From contig NZ_CP139286.1 in assembly GCF_034067285.1 (NCBI RefSeq), forward strand, positions 1,612,001 through 1,676,000: a DNA stretch of 64,000 nt, written 5' to 3'. This DNA comes from Acinetobacter pittii (lineage in GTDB: Bacteria > Pseudomonadota > Gammaproteobacteria > Pseudomonadales > Moraxellaceae). Shown here piece by piece: positions 32,907 through 41,097 of this stretch; within the stretch, counting starts at the first letter, position 1; every line of letters starts with the position of its first letter. Position numbers and translations under genes: made by a program. Under the pieces are notes generated by a model, which was given only the letters and a program-made list of their open reading frames with translations, was not told the origin of the DNA and made no database searches.

Positions 32907-32942
32907 AAGCACAGTCTTTACGGCTTTGCTGTGCCTTTTTTT
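32907..32942 (+). terminator. Terminator of the structured RNA
   Basis: GCACAG (32909-32914) pairs with CTGTGC (32929-32934), followed by a seven-T run. Confidence 0.8.
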
Positions 32943-33008
32943 CTCCCAGAAAAGGCACAGGCTTTTTAATCTCTTTTAGAAACAACAAGAATTTATAACG
33001 GTAAAACT

Positions 33009-33560
33009 ATGCAAAATTTAAAAACTTCTTCCAAAAAATTACAGGTTATTCATACTGCTATACGTTTATTTGTTACTTATGGTTTTCATACGACGGGTGT
33101 AGACCTAATTATTAAAGAAGCCGAAATAACCAAGGCGACTTTTTATAATTACTTTCACTCAAAAGAAAGGTTAATTGAAGTGTGCATCGCTTTTCAAAAA
33201 AGCCTGCTGAAAGAAGAAGTACTTGCCATTATTTACTCAAGTCGTTACCGCACTTCAAAGGACAAGCTCAAAGAAATTATAAACTTACATGTTAACTTTA
33301 ATAGCCTGTATTACCTTTTGCTTAAAGCCATTTTTGAAATTAAGCAGATTTACCCGCAGGCCTACCGTATGGCAATTGAGTATAGAAAATGGCTGCTCCG
33401 AGAACTTTTTGATCTGGTTTTTAGTTTGGAAACTCATGCGCTAAAACCCGATGCCAACATGGTTTTAAACTTAATTGATGGTTTGATGTTTCAGATTTTA
33501 AGCTCCAACAGTTTGGATGATCGGGATATGGTAGTGGAGAGGTTTTTTTGGGGGAAATAA
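33009..33560 (+). CDS. TetR family transcriptional regulator
   Basis: The 183-residue protein has a TetR-type N-terminal helix-turn-helix (AIRLFVTYGFHTTGVDLIIKEAEITKATFYNYFHSKERLIEV). The C-terminal ligand domain is divergent, with many aromatic and basic residues. It follows the structured RNA by about 66 bp, and the ribosome site is weak. No adjacent target gene or clear palindrome was found, so its regulon is unknown. It starts a stretch of accessory genes. Confidence 0.83.
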   Translation: MQNLKTSSKKLQVIHTAIRLFVTYGFHTTGVDLIIKEAEITKATFYNYFHSKERLIEVCIAFQKSLLKEEVLAIIYSSRYRTSKDKLKEIINLHVNFNSLYYLLLKAIFEIKQIYPQAYRMAIEYRKWLLRELFDLVFSLETHALKPDANMVLNLIDGLMFQILSSNSLDDRDMVVERFFWGK

Positions 33561-33676
33561 AATAAGTAATTCCATAATGGTAAATTATAGTTTATAAAGC
33601 TAATTTTAAAGTAAAGCTAAAAGTATCAAATCTTTATAACTATTTTTAATGGATAGAAAGCCAATAAGGTTATTTT

Positions 33677-34519
33677 ATGAGAGAAATAAGAGAATTAAAT
33701 AAATTATTAAAATGTTATAAAACATATAGTGTTGAAAGTTTGATTCATTCATTAAAATTTGATCAAAAACATATACTAGATAGTTTAGATGGGGAAGATA
33801 TACTTTTTCCTCATCATATAGTGGGTATATCTATATCTTATGCCCAATTGGCATTCTTAAAAATTGAAAATAATAATTCAGATATAGAGGCTTTAAAAAA
33901 TTTAAATCTTGCTTTGATGTATGCAGAGGTGGGAAGAGAATTACAATTAAAAGATTTTAAAATAAAACCTTTAGATAAAATGAATGTACATGATTTAAAG
34001 AAGTATTTTTCAGAATTTTCTGCATTACTTTTTTGGGCAATTTTGTTAAATAATAAAAACTTAGCAAAGAAATTAGCACGCCAAGTAGAGTTTTGCTTAC
34101 AACAAAAATTTCTATCTGATTTTCCTTTAAGTTATGACTATTTTTCATTATGGGCTTATTACAAATGGATTAATGAAAAATTTACATTAGAATCAAAAAT
34201 AGATGGAAAATTTAAAGATTTGATAAATAATTGGTCATGTGACTCAGTATTTTTAGAACCATTACTCATAGATATAGCAAATTTACACTGCGAAGAATTA
34301 ATAGATAACGATTCACGTAAGTATCCTCCAAAATTTATTAACCCTCCGTTTACTTTATTGCCACTTGAAATTCATGTAATTAATAAATTACGTGCATTAG
34401 ATAAATTAGATGAAATATATTTAAACCATCCTTTAATGAAAACCTATTCAGCACAAATTACAGAATTTGAAGTGATAGGTGATAATTTGCTTGAAACGAT
34501 ACAGATAGATTTTTTGTAG
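33677..34519 (+). CDS. Hypothetical protein, mostly helical (possible immunity protein)
   Basis: I do not recognise this 280-residue protein. It is lysine-, asparagine- and leucine-rich, predicted largely helical, without signal peptide or membrane segment. A middle region (AILLNNKNLAKKLARQVEFC) resembles helical-repeat packing, and a late PPFTLLPLEIHVINKLR...HPLM segment resembles the ends of some polymorphic-toxin immunity proteins. It is very AT-rich compared with its neighbours, suggesting recent acquisition. The AAGG ribosome site before the ATG supports the start. The immunity idea is a weak inference. Confidence 0.7.
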   Translation: MREIRELNKLLKCYKTYSVESLIHSLKFDQKHILDSLDGEDILFPHHIVGISISYAQLAFLKIENNNSDIEALKNLNLALMYAEVGRELQLKDFKIKPLDKMNVHDLKKYFSEFSALLFWAILLNNKNLAKKLARQVEFCLQQKFLSDFPLSYDYFSLWAYYKWINEKFTLESKIDGKFKDLINNWSCDSVFLEPLLIDIANLHCEELIDNDSRKYPPKFINPPFTLLPLEIHVINKLRALDKLDEIYLNHPLMKTYSAQITEFEVIGDNLLETIQIDFL

Positions 34520-34670
34520 TTGAATAGACTAACGAAAGAATCCCAAAGATATACGCTTTGCTATTACACATTGCTTAAAAAATATACAGAAACCTCCCTA
34601 AAACAAGTTGGAACGCTACAAACGCGAATGATACTTTAAGTTTCACTCTTCCCAATAAGTGAGGTGAGCA

Positions 34671-34811
34671 ATGAAATTGTTAGCTTTGGTTAGCATGGGA
34701 GTTGCAGCGAGTTATTGGTATAAAACTATAAAAAATAGCAAGCTAACTCTCAGAAAATCAAATTTTGATGAAATAGTAAAAAACTTTGTATTAGCAGACT
34801 TTAAAGTCTAA
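34671..34811 (+). CDS. Small single-span membrane protein, 46 residues
   Basis: The frame starts after GAGGTGAGCA, a good ribosome site, and codes for a hydrophobic N-terminus (MKLLALVSMGVAASYWY) followed by a charged tail (KNSKLTLRKSNFDEIVKNF). It could be an inner-membrane peptide or a short exported protein. A terminator follows at 34839. No homologue is recognised; the ribosome site and the terminator support it as a real gene. Confidence 0.5.
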   Translation: MKLLALVSMGVAASYWYKTIKNSKLTLRKSNFDEIVKNFVLADFKV

Positions 34812-34838
34812 TGCATTTAATAATGTTAATTAAATAAG

Positions 34839-34864
34839 AAGCTCATCGGAAGATGGGCTTTTTT
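34839..34864 (+). terminator. Terminator, copy 1 of a repeated hairpin
   Basis: AAGCTCATC-GGAA-GATGGGCTT followed by T residues is identical over 26 bp to the hairpin at 36558-36583. Confidence 0.8.
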
Positions 34865-34939
34865 ATTGGAGTCGTATTTATTGCGTTTCGAGTTAGTCGG
34901 TATTTATAATTGCACCGAATTTTTAAATAAAAATGGCAA

Positions 34940-35383
34940 ATGACAACTACAGTAAGACTTAATCACACATCATCTTCTGGAACTAGAGGAGATGGACGTG
35001 ATCAGAAAGAAAAATTTATAGATTATTGTGAATATAAGTATTTTCTACCTGATAGTCAGAAATGGGGTGTTTCAGTGAAAACTGAATTAACTCAAGCAGA
35101 AATAATAGAAAAGCAAAAATGCAATGACGCTATCAATAATCCTTTCACATCAGAATACTATCTTTTGCTTTGTCTCATAATTATTACGATTATATTTTTC
35201 ACTTTTTGGAATATGAAAGGTTATCTTTCTATAAAAAGGAGAGAGCAAGAGACAGGAATTAAAGCGAATATATCATTTGAAATGAAAATCACATGTTTAG
35301 CTTCATTCTTTCTTACTCTTATTGTCGCGGGAGTATTGTACGTTCTCTATTTTCTATATCTTAATTATAAGTATCAGTACTGA
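34940..35383 (+). CDS. Hypothetical two-span membrane protein
   Basis: The 147-residue protein has a polar N-terminal half (about residues 1-72, rich in Thr, Ser and Lys) and two hydrophobic segments: YYLLLCLIIITIIFFTFW (near 74-91) and CLASFFLTLIVAGVLYVLYFLYL (near 119-141). It is probably an inner-membrane protein. The start is uncertain because no clear ribosome site precedes it. I recognise no family. It sits among other unplaced accessory genes; small membrane proteins of this kind are common in toxin-immunity regions, which is only a suggestion. Confidence 0.55.
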   Translation: MTTTVRLNHTSSSGTRGDGRDQKEKFIDYCEYKYFLPDSQKWGVSVKTELTQAEIIEKQKCNDAINNPFTSEYYLLLCLIIITIIFFTFWNMKGYLSIKRREQETGIKANISFEMKITCLASFFLTLIVAGVLYVLYFLYLNYKYQY

Positions 35384-35721
35384 AGTATCTAAGTTAGTCG
35401 AAAATATTTTGGCACATCAACCCCGATAAATGTATATTATTATTGGGGTTTTGTTTTATGGGCTAGGGGCTATTTTTAGTTCTTCTTAAAAAAAAACAAT
35501 AGTCCAAAACAGAAAATAAATACAATATACCAAATTTATATAAACGGTAACCTGTTTGAATTGGCTTTGCTAGAGGTTTTTGCTCAGAACCTTAATTTGG
35601 CTTAGTCTTAGCCTTGGCGGTTATTCTTTTATGAACATTGGTGTCATAGTTAAGAAATTTAAAGATATTTAAATTTATCATAGTGTTATTATAAGAAAGT
35701 TTAATATTAATTAACTGTAAT
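35384..35721. other. Intergenic region, 338 bp, without a recognisable gene
   Basis: Apart from the terminator-like hairpin near its start, this AT-rich stretch contains no frame with a ribosome site. A central part (35540-35640) is less AT-rich and might be a decayed gene, but no reading frame persuades me. Confidence 0.5.
35419..35455 (+). terminator. Terminator of the membrane protein gene
   Basis: AACCCC pairs with GGGGTT around a 24-nt AT-rich loop, followed by TTGTTTT. Confidence 0.6.
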
Positions 35722-36477
35722 ATGGATTATATGAATAAATTGCATAAGAATGAATCTCCAGAAATGATTCTAGCTTTTGAGAGTGCTATAAGTACATTTA
35801 AATATTTTTGGCGTGAACTTTATTGGGAATATCGACGAATTGTTCCTGCTCTAGAGCTGGCTTATGTGAAGTGTGCATTTATCCAAGAAAACCTTGAAGA
35901 TAAAAATGAACCTTTAATTGAGTATATGTGGATTGATCAAGTTGATTTTGATGGGAGTACAATTTCAGGAATTTTGTTAAATGAACCTTATATTATTGAT
36001 AATGTGCAAGCTGGTGAAACAGTAAGGCTCCAATTTGAGTCTATAGTTGATTGGATGTTTTTATGTAAAGGCACTGTTCATGGTGCGTTTACGATTCAAG
36101 AATATCGTAAGACTTTAAATGCATCAGGTCGTAAAGAATATGATGAGGCATGGGGGATTGATTTTGGTAATCCTGATGAAATTTTTCTAGTTTATGACCA
36201 GAAAAATTGTCCCGAAAATCTAGACGAACATCCCATGTGTAAGAATATGTTAGATCAGTTCATAAATATTATAAATACAGACTCCAAAATCATTAGTGAA
36301 AAAGATGAAAGTGGTAATCAATTGCTACATCGTGAAGTTTTAGCAGGTAACTATTTGTTTGTCCGAGAACTTTTAACCTTGAATGTCAATAAGTTAATAA
36401 TGAATAATCAATCAATGACTCCTTTAGATTTGGCTAATAAGATTGGATGGAACAATATTGTAAATTTACTTAAGTAG
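35722..36477 (+). CDS. DUF2314-like domain protein with C-terminal ankyrin repeats
   Basis: The 251-residue protein has a central DUF2314-like region (YMWIDQVDFDGSTISGILLNEP, then AGETVRLQFESIVDWMF) and a C-terminal ankyrin segment (DESGNQLLHREVLAGNYLFVRELLTLNVNKLIMNNQSMTPLDLANKIGWNNIVNLL). DUF2314 proteins of this pattern (YegJ-like) are small and their role is unknown; the ankyrin tail suggests protein binding. Such combinations occur among immunity-type proteins in toxin loci, but no toxin gene is visible here. The start (35722 or 35731) lacks a strong ribosome site. Confidence 0.7.
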   Translation: MDYMNKLHKNESPEMILAFESAISTFKYFWRELYWEYRRIVPALELAYVKCAFIQENLEDKNEPLIEYMWIDQVDFDGSTISGILLNEPYIIDNVQAGETVRLQFESIVDWMFLCKGTVHGAFTIQEYRKTLNASGRKEYDEAWGIDFGNPDEIFLVYDQKNCPENLDEHPMCKNMLDQFINIINTDSKIISEKDESGNQLLHREVLAGNYLFVRELLTLNVNKLIMNNQSMTPLDLANKIGWNNIVNLLK

Positions 36478-36557
36478 CTTTGAACCACGCCCTCTAATTG
36501 AGAACGTTTTCAAGTAATGAAATTTATAAAAAATAAAATTGGTTTTCATAAAAAGTT

Positions 36558-36583
36558 AAGCTCATCGGAAGATGGGCTTTTTT
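36558..36583 (+). terminator. Terminator, copy 2 of a repeated hairpin
   Basis: Identical over 26 bp to 34839-34864 (GCTCATC-GGAA-GATGGGC, then T residues). The duplication within 1.8 kb suggests that gene-terminator units were copied in this region. Confidence 0.8.
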
Positions 36584-36589
36584 GTGGTT

Positions 36590-36711
36590 ATGGATATTAA
36601 AATTACTTTACTGAAGAAGTCCTCTAATGAGTTGATCGATTTTTTAGTCATGAAAAAATAATACAGCTCAAAGACCAGCGTGATATGGTATGTGAACACC
36701 TCCAAAAATAA
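36590..36711 (+). pseudogene. Possible frameshifted small gene
   Basis: A frame from ATG at 36590 codes for a 23-residue product starting MDIKITLLKKSSNELIDF and stops just after a six-A run (36653-36658). One added A would join it to a second open stretch (IIQLKDQRDMVCEHLQK) ending at 36711, 10 bp before the next gene. This could be a broken gene of about 40 residues or chance; no homologue is recognised. Confidence 0.25.
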
Positions 36712-36720
36712 GGATTAGAG

Positions 36721-36957
36721 ATGTCAGACAATACAACGAAATGGCTTTGTGTAGGTGGTGTACTAAGTGGAGAGTGGAGAGAGCAGCAATTAGAAGCTTT
36801 TGATGTTGATCCTCATGATTTAAATACTCATAGTTATGAACCAATGAAACTTATTAATCCTGTTACCAAGATAGAACAGCACTTTTATGTATATACGGAG
36901 CTACAGGAACAGGCATATGAAAGGGCATTAAATTTTGCCTTATACAAAAATCAATAA
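36721..36957 (+). CDS. Hypothetical protein, 78 residues
   Basis: This small soluble protein begins MSDNTTKWLCVGGVLSGEWREQ and is preceded by a good AAGGA ribosome site, with a terminator immediately after. It is acidic and has no signal peptide, membrane span or recognised motif. Gene-plus-terminator spacing supports a real gene. It belongs to the run of accessory genes at 33.7-37.4 kb; its function is unknown. Confidence 0.65.
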   Translation: MSDNTTKWLCVGGVLSGEWREQQLEAFDVDPHDLNTHSYEPMKLINPVTKIEQHFYVYTELQEQAYERALNFALYKNQ

Positions 36958-36962
36958 AGATG

Positions 36963-36986
36963 AGAGAGCACTTAGGTGCTCTTTTT
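36963..36986 (+). terminator. Terminator of the 78-residue gene
   Basis: AGAGCAC pairs with GTGCTCT around TTAG, followed by TTTT. Confidence 0.75.
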
Positions 36987-37192
36987 AAATTTATTCTTAG
37001 TAATAGCTGAGTCGTAAAAATTAACTTTCAAATTATTGTTAATAATAAATTATTTGTTGTTAGAGTCAGGTTGATCATACTTCTCAGAGTGCATAATTTT
37101 TTAAAAATTAATTCGATCTAATTGCCTACAAAATATTGATAGTATAAAAGTTTCGTTACGCATAATATGTCCGATTAAATTGGAGCATTTTA

Positions 37193-37408
37193 ATGCTAAA
37201 AGACATTACAATTATTGATTTTCAAGGAAAAGAAATAAGAGCACAGGCAAACTATACAGAAGTAAAGACTAATAAAATCAATTATTCATCTCGAGTTCAG
37301 AGAGCTACCGTTGAATATATTTTGGTAAAAGGTGAATTTATTTATCCTACTTTAAATATGGTTTTCAATAGTTCCGATGGCAACAGCTATTATATAGAAT
37401 ATAAATGA
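37193..37408 (+). CDS. Hypothetical protein, 71 residues
   Basis: The frame follows a GGAG site 8 nt upstream and ends directly at a strong hairpin terminator. The product is probably beta-rich (MLKDITIIDFQGKEIRAQANY, YILVKGEFIYPTLNMVF) and soluble, without a recognised motif. It is the last gene of the accessory run before the convergent transporter operon. Function is unknown. Confidence 0.6.
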   Translation: MLKDITIIDFQGKEIRAQANYTEVKTNKINYSSRVQRATVEYILVKGEFIYPTLNMVFNSSDGNSYYIEYK

Positions 37409-37428
37409 CCCACTTCGGTGGGTTTTTT
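37408..37428 (+). terminator. Terminator of the 71-residue gene
   Basis: ACCCAC-TTCG-GTGGGT followed by TTTTT; the stem begins at the stop codon. Confidence 0.8.
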
Positions 37429-37460
37429 AATGAGCGATTTTAAATATGGATGTTATAAAT

Positions 37461-37490
37461 AAAAAAAGACCACTGAACTGGTCTCTTTTT
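37461..37490. terminator. Bidirectional terminator, GAGACC/GGTCTC type
   Basis: AAAAAGACCA pairs with TGGTCTCTTTTT around CTGAAC. It serves the minus-strand transporter operon and belongs to the same family as the hairpins at 771, 47881, 53485 and 57031. Confidence 0.75.
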
Positions 37491-37526
37491 CGCTACATGA
37501 GCTAGTGTGTTTCTAACCATTAAAGC

Positions 37527-38867
37527 TTAAATCACATTTTGAACTTTCTGTGCTTTTGGTAACGACGGTTTTCTTCCCAAATATAGCGCGATCATGGCAC
37601 CTGTAAATGTCAGCATACATAACGGTAAAAGAGAAATAGGGAAGCTACCCGAATAATCTTTCACAATGCCCATAATAGAGTTCATGAGGCCCGTACCAAT
37701 ATGTGCAATGGTGTTGACCGCTGCAATGCCTACAGCAACCAGAGTCGGTGGTAAGCGTTCAGAAACTAACGCCCAGAAAGGCCCTTTGATTGCGTAGTTA
37801 CCCATCAAAACGATAGAGAATAAAACTAAGCTCAAGGTTAAAGATGACGTAAAAATAGTAAGGAGCAAACCAAAACTGGTTACAAATAATGGAATCGCTG
37901 TATTTAAGCTCTTATTGCCACTTTTATCGGCATGTACGCCCCAAACAATCATGAAAACTGCAGCTAAGCCAAAAGGAATCATATTTAAGAGACCTGTTTC
38001 CATGGCAGTTAGATGGAAGGCTTTTAAAATTTGAGGCATCCATAACGATAAAATATTGCTGGTTGCTGAGCTTCCTGCATAAATAATTGCGAAGAACCAT
38101 AAATATTTATTGGTAATAAGAAGCTTAAACTTACTCTTTTTCTGCTCAGCACTGTCTTGTTTTTCAGAGTTTAACAACTGGTTTTTTTCAAAAGTTAAAG
38201 TGTTTGAGAGCCACTCCTTTTCTTCTTTACTTAACCATTTAACATTGTTTGCATTGTTAGGTAGCCATACGAGACACAATAAACCAAGAAGAATTGCGGG
38301 TAATGCTTCAAGAATTAAAAGCACTTGCCATCCACTTAACCCCAGTAAACCATGTAAACCTAACAATAAAGCAGATAAGGGCGAACCAATAAAGTTAGAT
38401 AAAGGAATGGCAACCATAAATACGGCAACAATTCGTGCCATATATCGTTTAGGGAACCAGAGCGTTAAATATAGTAATACGCCTGGGAAAAAACCAGCTT
38501 CGGCAGCGCCGAGTAAAAATCTTGAAATCGAATAAGAAATGGGGCCGGTAATAAAGGCGGTACAGCAACCCACAATTCCCCAAGTAATCATGATTCTAGC
38601 AATCCAGATACGTGCCCCCAGCTTTTCCATTGCCATGTTGCTGGGAATTTCAAATATAACGTAGGCAATAAAGAATAATGTCGCACCAAAGCCAAACGCG
38701 GTAGCAGTTAAACCAATTTCTTGGTTCATGGTTAAAGCGGCGAATCCAATATTCACCCGATCAATATAAGCGATGAAATAACAAAGAATGAGAAAGGGAA
38801 GAATACGAAAAGAAAGTTTACGGATCGTTGACTTTTCTACTTCCGATATAGATATATCATTTTTCAT
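37527..38867 (-). CDS. MFS transporter, anion:cation symporter (ACS) family
   Basis: The 446-residue membrane protein has about 12 helices and ACS-family features: ILCYFIAYIDRVNIGFAALTMNQEIGLTATAFG near the start, FEIPSNMAMEKLGAR, and RFLLGAAEAGFFPGVLLYLTLWFP. ACS carriers import organic anions such as tartrate, galactonate, phthalate or hydroxyphenylacetate. It is the last gene of a minus-strand operon with an amidohydrolase and a MatC-like carrier (9- and 1-bp gaps), controlled by a divergent GntR. The substrate is a carboxylate by family; its identity is unknown. Confidence 0.9.
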   Translation of the reverse strand: MKNDISISEVEKSTIRKLSFRILPFLILCYFIAYIDRVNIGFAALTMNQEIGLTATAFGFGATLFFIAYVIFEIPSNMAMEKLGARIWIARIMITWGIVGCCTAFITGPISYSISRFLLGAAEAGFFPGVLLYLTLWFPKRYMARIVAVFMVAIPLSNFIGSPLSALLLGLHGLLGLSGWQVLLILEALPAILLGLLCLVWLPNNANNVKWLSKEEKEWLSNTLTFEKNQLLNSEKQDSAEQKKSKFKLLITNKYLWFFAIIYAGSSATSNILSLWMPQILKAFHLTAMETGLLNMIPFGLAAVFMIVWGVHADKSGNKSLNTAIPLFVTSFGLLLTIFTSSLTLSLVLFSIVLMGNYAIKGPFWALVSERLPPTLVAVGIAAVNTIAHIGTGLMNSIMGIVKDYSGSFPISLLPLCMLTFTGAMIALYLGRKPSLPKAQKVQNVI

Positions 38868-38876
38868 ACATACTCC

Positions 38877-39695
38877 TTATGTACGTGAGAAATCAAACAG
38901 CTCGGTCGGGTTCTGATTTAAAATTAAACATTGCTCGTGTTTATCAAACACAATCTGTTTAAAAGTTTTAAATGCGTCCTCATAAGTTATTGAAGATTCA
39001 TGTTGGGTATGCGGCCAATCGCTTCCCCAAATGAGTTTTTGTAAAAAACCTTTTTCTTTAAAAATGTTATATGCCTGCTGGGCTATATTTATGTTGTTAG
39101 GCGTAGTACCTAAACGGTAGAAACCGGACACTTTAATCCAGTGCTGTTTTACGTTAAGTAAGCTTAGAAACTTCTGATAATCTGGATCTTCAATCCCTTT
39201 AACTGGATCAACTCGGCCAAAATGGTCAATCACGACATTAAAACTATAGTCACCCAGTTGTGGTAAAAGCTGGACCAGATATTTTGGTGGAGCGTGCAAT
39301 TCAACTTGCCAGTTGAGACTTTCCACATTTCGTAAAAACTTTTGCCATTCAGGCGTATTTAGCGAAGGTGGGTTAAGACCGAATAGATTTAAGCGAATAC
39401 CGACGATGCCTTGTTCTTTAAGTTGCAATAGCTCATCAAAAGTCGTCGTATGTTGAACAACGGCGATCCCTTTTAAACGGTCAGGGTATTGCTGAATTGC
39501 ATTTAACATTGCTTGGTTATTTGTACCCAAAAAGCTGGGTTGGACTAAAACGCCATGCGTGAAATTGTGTTGATCAAGATGAGAGACAAAGCTTTGTACA
39601 GTTGCATCGTAATCAGGTGCGTACCGTGCTGTTTCGATACTGTGGTCCTGAGTCGAAAAAACATGTGCATGTGTATCTATACAGTTCATTTTCAT
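38877..39695 (-). CDS. Amidohydrolase family 2 metal-dependent hydrolase/lactonase
   Basis: The 272-residue TIM-barrel protein starts with the metal motif DTHAHVF and has HAPPKYLV, VIDHFGRVDP and a late GSDWPHT aspartate, the pattern of the amidohydrolase-2 family (lactonases, 2-pyrone-4,6-dicarboxylate hydrolase, decarboxylases). It is cytosolic and lies between two carboxylate transporter genes in a tight operon. Hydrolysis of a lactone or similar cyclic acid imported by them is plausible; the exact reaction is not evident. Confidence 0.87.
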   Translation of the reverse strand: MKMNCIDTHAHVFSTQDHSIETARYAPDYDATVQSFVSHLDQHNFTHGVLVQPSFLGTNNQAMLNAIQQYPDRLKGIAVVQHTTTFDELLQLKEQGIVGIRLNLFGLNPPSLNTPEWQKFLRNVESLNWQVELHAPPKYLVQLLPQLGDYSFNVVIDHFGRVDPVKGIEDPDYQKFLSLLNVKQHWIKVSGFYRLGTTPNNINIAQQAYNIFKEKGFLQKLIWGSDWPHTQHESSITYEDAFKTFKQIVFDKHEQCLILNQNPTELFDFSRT

Positions 39696-39696
39696 C

Positions 39697-40986
39697 TCAC
39701 ATTACAAATTTTAAAGCGAAAATAGCGATTAAAGCAGCAATGACTCCTACAGGAATTGCTTTAAATAACAGTTGATTAAAGAATTTGGTTTTGTCGATGT
39801 CTGCTGGTGCTGAAGCCATAATGAGGCTACCGCCAGACGAGAAAGGTGAAATGGCCGTAGACTGAGCGCCAACCACAATACAAATGAACAGCACTAGCGG
39901 ATTTAGCCCAGAGGTAAGTGCAAGTGCTGGAACAATTGGGAATAAGGTAGGAGCAACTACGCCTAGAGTGCTTGAAAATACAGACATAATGGCACTGATG
40001 AGACATAACAATACTGGAATGACCCACACAGGAACATTGTTTGCTAACCATTCAGATAGGGTCGTAATAATGCCAAGCTTCACCCCTAATGCGATGAGCA
40101 TACCGACACCGCAAATCATGATCAGTGTTCCCCAAGGCACAAGTGCGATGACCCTTTTCTCATCAGCAAGTTTCATAAGTAAACTAATGAGCGAGAAGGT
40201 AATAGCAAGGAAGGCAATATCAATTTTGGAGTTTAAAAAGCTGATGGTTTTTACATCTGGAAATACAAGGTGCAAGATTGGAAAAACTAAAACAATCGAC
40301 ATCATTAAAATAATAAGGAAGATAGATTGTTTCTGTTTTTTGTCGAATGGCTCAGGCTTTTGATCTTCAATCACAATAGAATTACTTTTTCTATTCCAGA
40401 GGGTATAAATGCCCAACACTGCAATTGGAATAATTAAAGTTAAAATAAAAATGCCACTGCTATATGAAAAAGCTGTTTGTGAGCTAATGCCAGTATTTTC
40501 CATTAAGCTTCGGAAAATAATACCACTTTGCGATGTCATAAAATTTGCGCCCGCTAAAGCGCCGTAATTTGCAGCCATCCCACCAATAATCATATTCATA
40601 TTGGTTTTTTTACACAGCAGCAGGGTAATCGGTGCCATAAAAGCAAGCACCGTATAAAAACCTGCGCCGAGGCCTGCAATAATGGTTGCTGCGAAAAAAA
40701 TTGCTAAAGGTAAAAACTGAGGAAACTTACGGCACTTATATAAAAGATGGCTGGCAAGCTTTTCTAATGCGCCATTGGCCAAAGCAAAGTTATAAAACAG
40801 AGTGACAGATAAAATAATAAAGAAAATTTTGACAGGCCATAATTCAATAACTTCTGAAGGTTTAAGTCCCATGCCAAAGCAACCAATCAGGTAGGCAAAC
40901 GCTATCGTAAAAAATCCGATATTAATTTTCGTTTTATAACCTAAACCTATCGATACGACTAAAGCCATCAGCATCAATGCAGTCAT
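39697..40986 (-). CDS. MatC-like dicarboxylate carrier (SLC13/ion-transporter superfamily)
   Basis: The 429-residue membrane protein has 11-12 hydrophobic segments and matches the MatC N-terminal pattern: GMGLKPSEVIELWPVKIFFIILSVTLFYNFALANGALEKLA, then AGLGAGFYTVLAFMAPITLLL and AANYGALAGANFMTSQSGIIF. MatC-type proteins carry malonate or other dicarboxylates. It is the first gene of the operon, 1 bp before the amidohydrolase. A perfect palindrome in front of it probably binds the divergent GntR. Two different carboxylate carriers in one operon is unusual. Confidence 0.87.
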   Translation of the reverse strand: MTALMLMALVVSIGLGYKTKINIGFFTIAFAYLIGCFGMGLKPSEVIELWPVKIFFIILSVTLFYNFALANGALEKLASHLLYKCRKFPQFLPLAIFFAATIIAGLGAGFYTVLAFMAPITLLLCKKTNMNMIIGGMAANYGALAGANFMTSQSGIIFRSLMENTGISSQTAFSYSSGIFILTLIIPIAVLGIYTLWNRKSNSIVIEDQKPEPFDKKQKQSIFLIILMMSIVLVFPILHLVFPDVKTISFLNSKIDIAFLAITFSLISLLMKLADEKRVIALVPWGTLIMICGVGMLIALGVKLGIITTLSEWLANNVPVWVIPVLLCLISAIMSVFSSTLGVVAPTLFPIVPALALTSGLNPLVLFICIVVGAQSTAISPFSSGGSLIMASAPADIDKTKFFNQLLFKAIPVGVIAALIAIFALKFVM

Positions 40987-41017
40987 ATTATCTTCCTTGA
41001 TAAATATATAAACATCT

Positions 41018-41033
41018 AAACATATATATGTTT
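41018..41033. promoter_or_regulatory. Palindromic GntR operator candidate
   Basis: AAACATATATATGTTT is a perfect 16-bp palindrome in the 111-bp divergent region between the MatC-like operon and the GntR gene. Confidence 0.65.
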
Positions 41034-41097
41034 GGTTTTTTGTATTACACAGAACTATGCTAATATTGTCAAATCGATTTCATAATGTTTAACGCAA

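Larger units (their letters stand above)
32521..32942 (+). ncRNA. Candidate highly structured RNA of unknown class
   Basis: No convincing long protein frame exists here, but nested perfect stems do: TTGACGGAC (32551-32559) with GTCCGTCAA (32684-32692), enclosing GTAAGAC (32566-32572) with GTCTTAC (32674-32680), enclosing CGCAT/ATGCG (32573/32607), TATTCCT/AGGAATA (32584/32595) and ACACC-TTCG-GGTGT (32654-32667). Outside are CTGGC/GCCAG (32528/32540), GTTCTGCC/GGCAGAAC (32702/32730) and TTTAAAGC/GCTTTAAA (32821/32855). A strong terminator ends it at 32942. The cUUCGg loop and T-run assign the plus strand. Acinetobacter is known for abundant C4-like small RNAs, but I cannot confirm that class. 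The 5' end is approximate. Confidence 0.65.
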
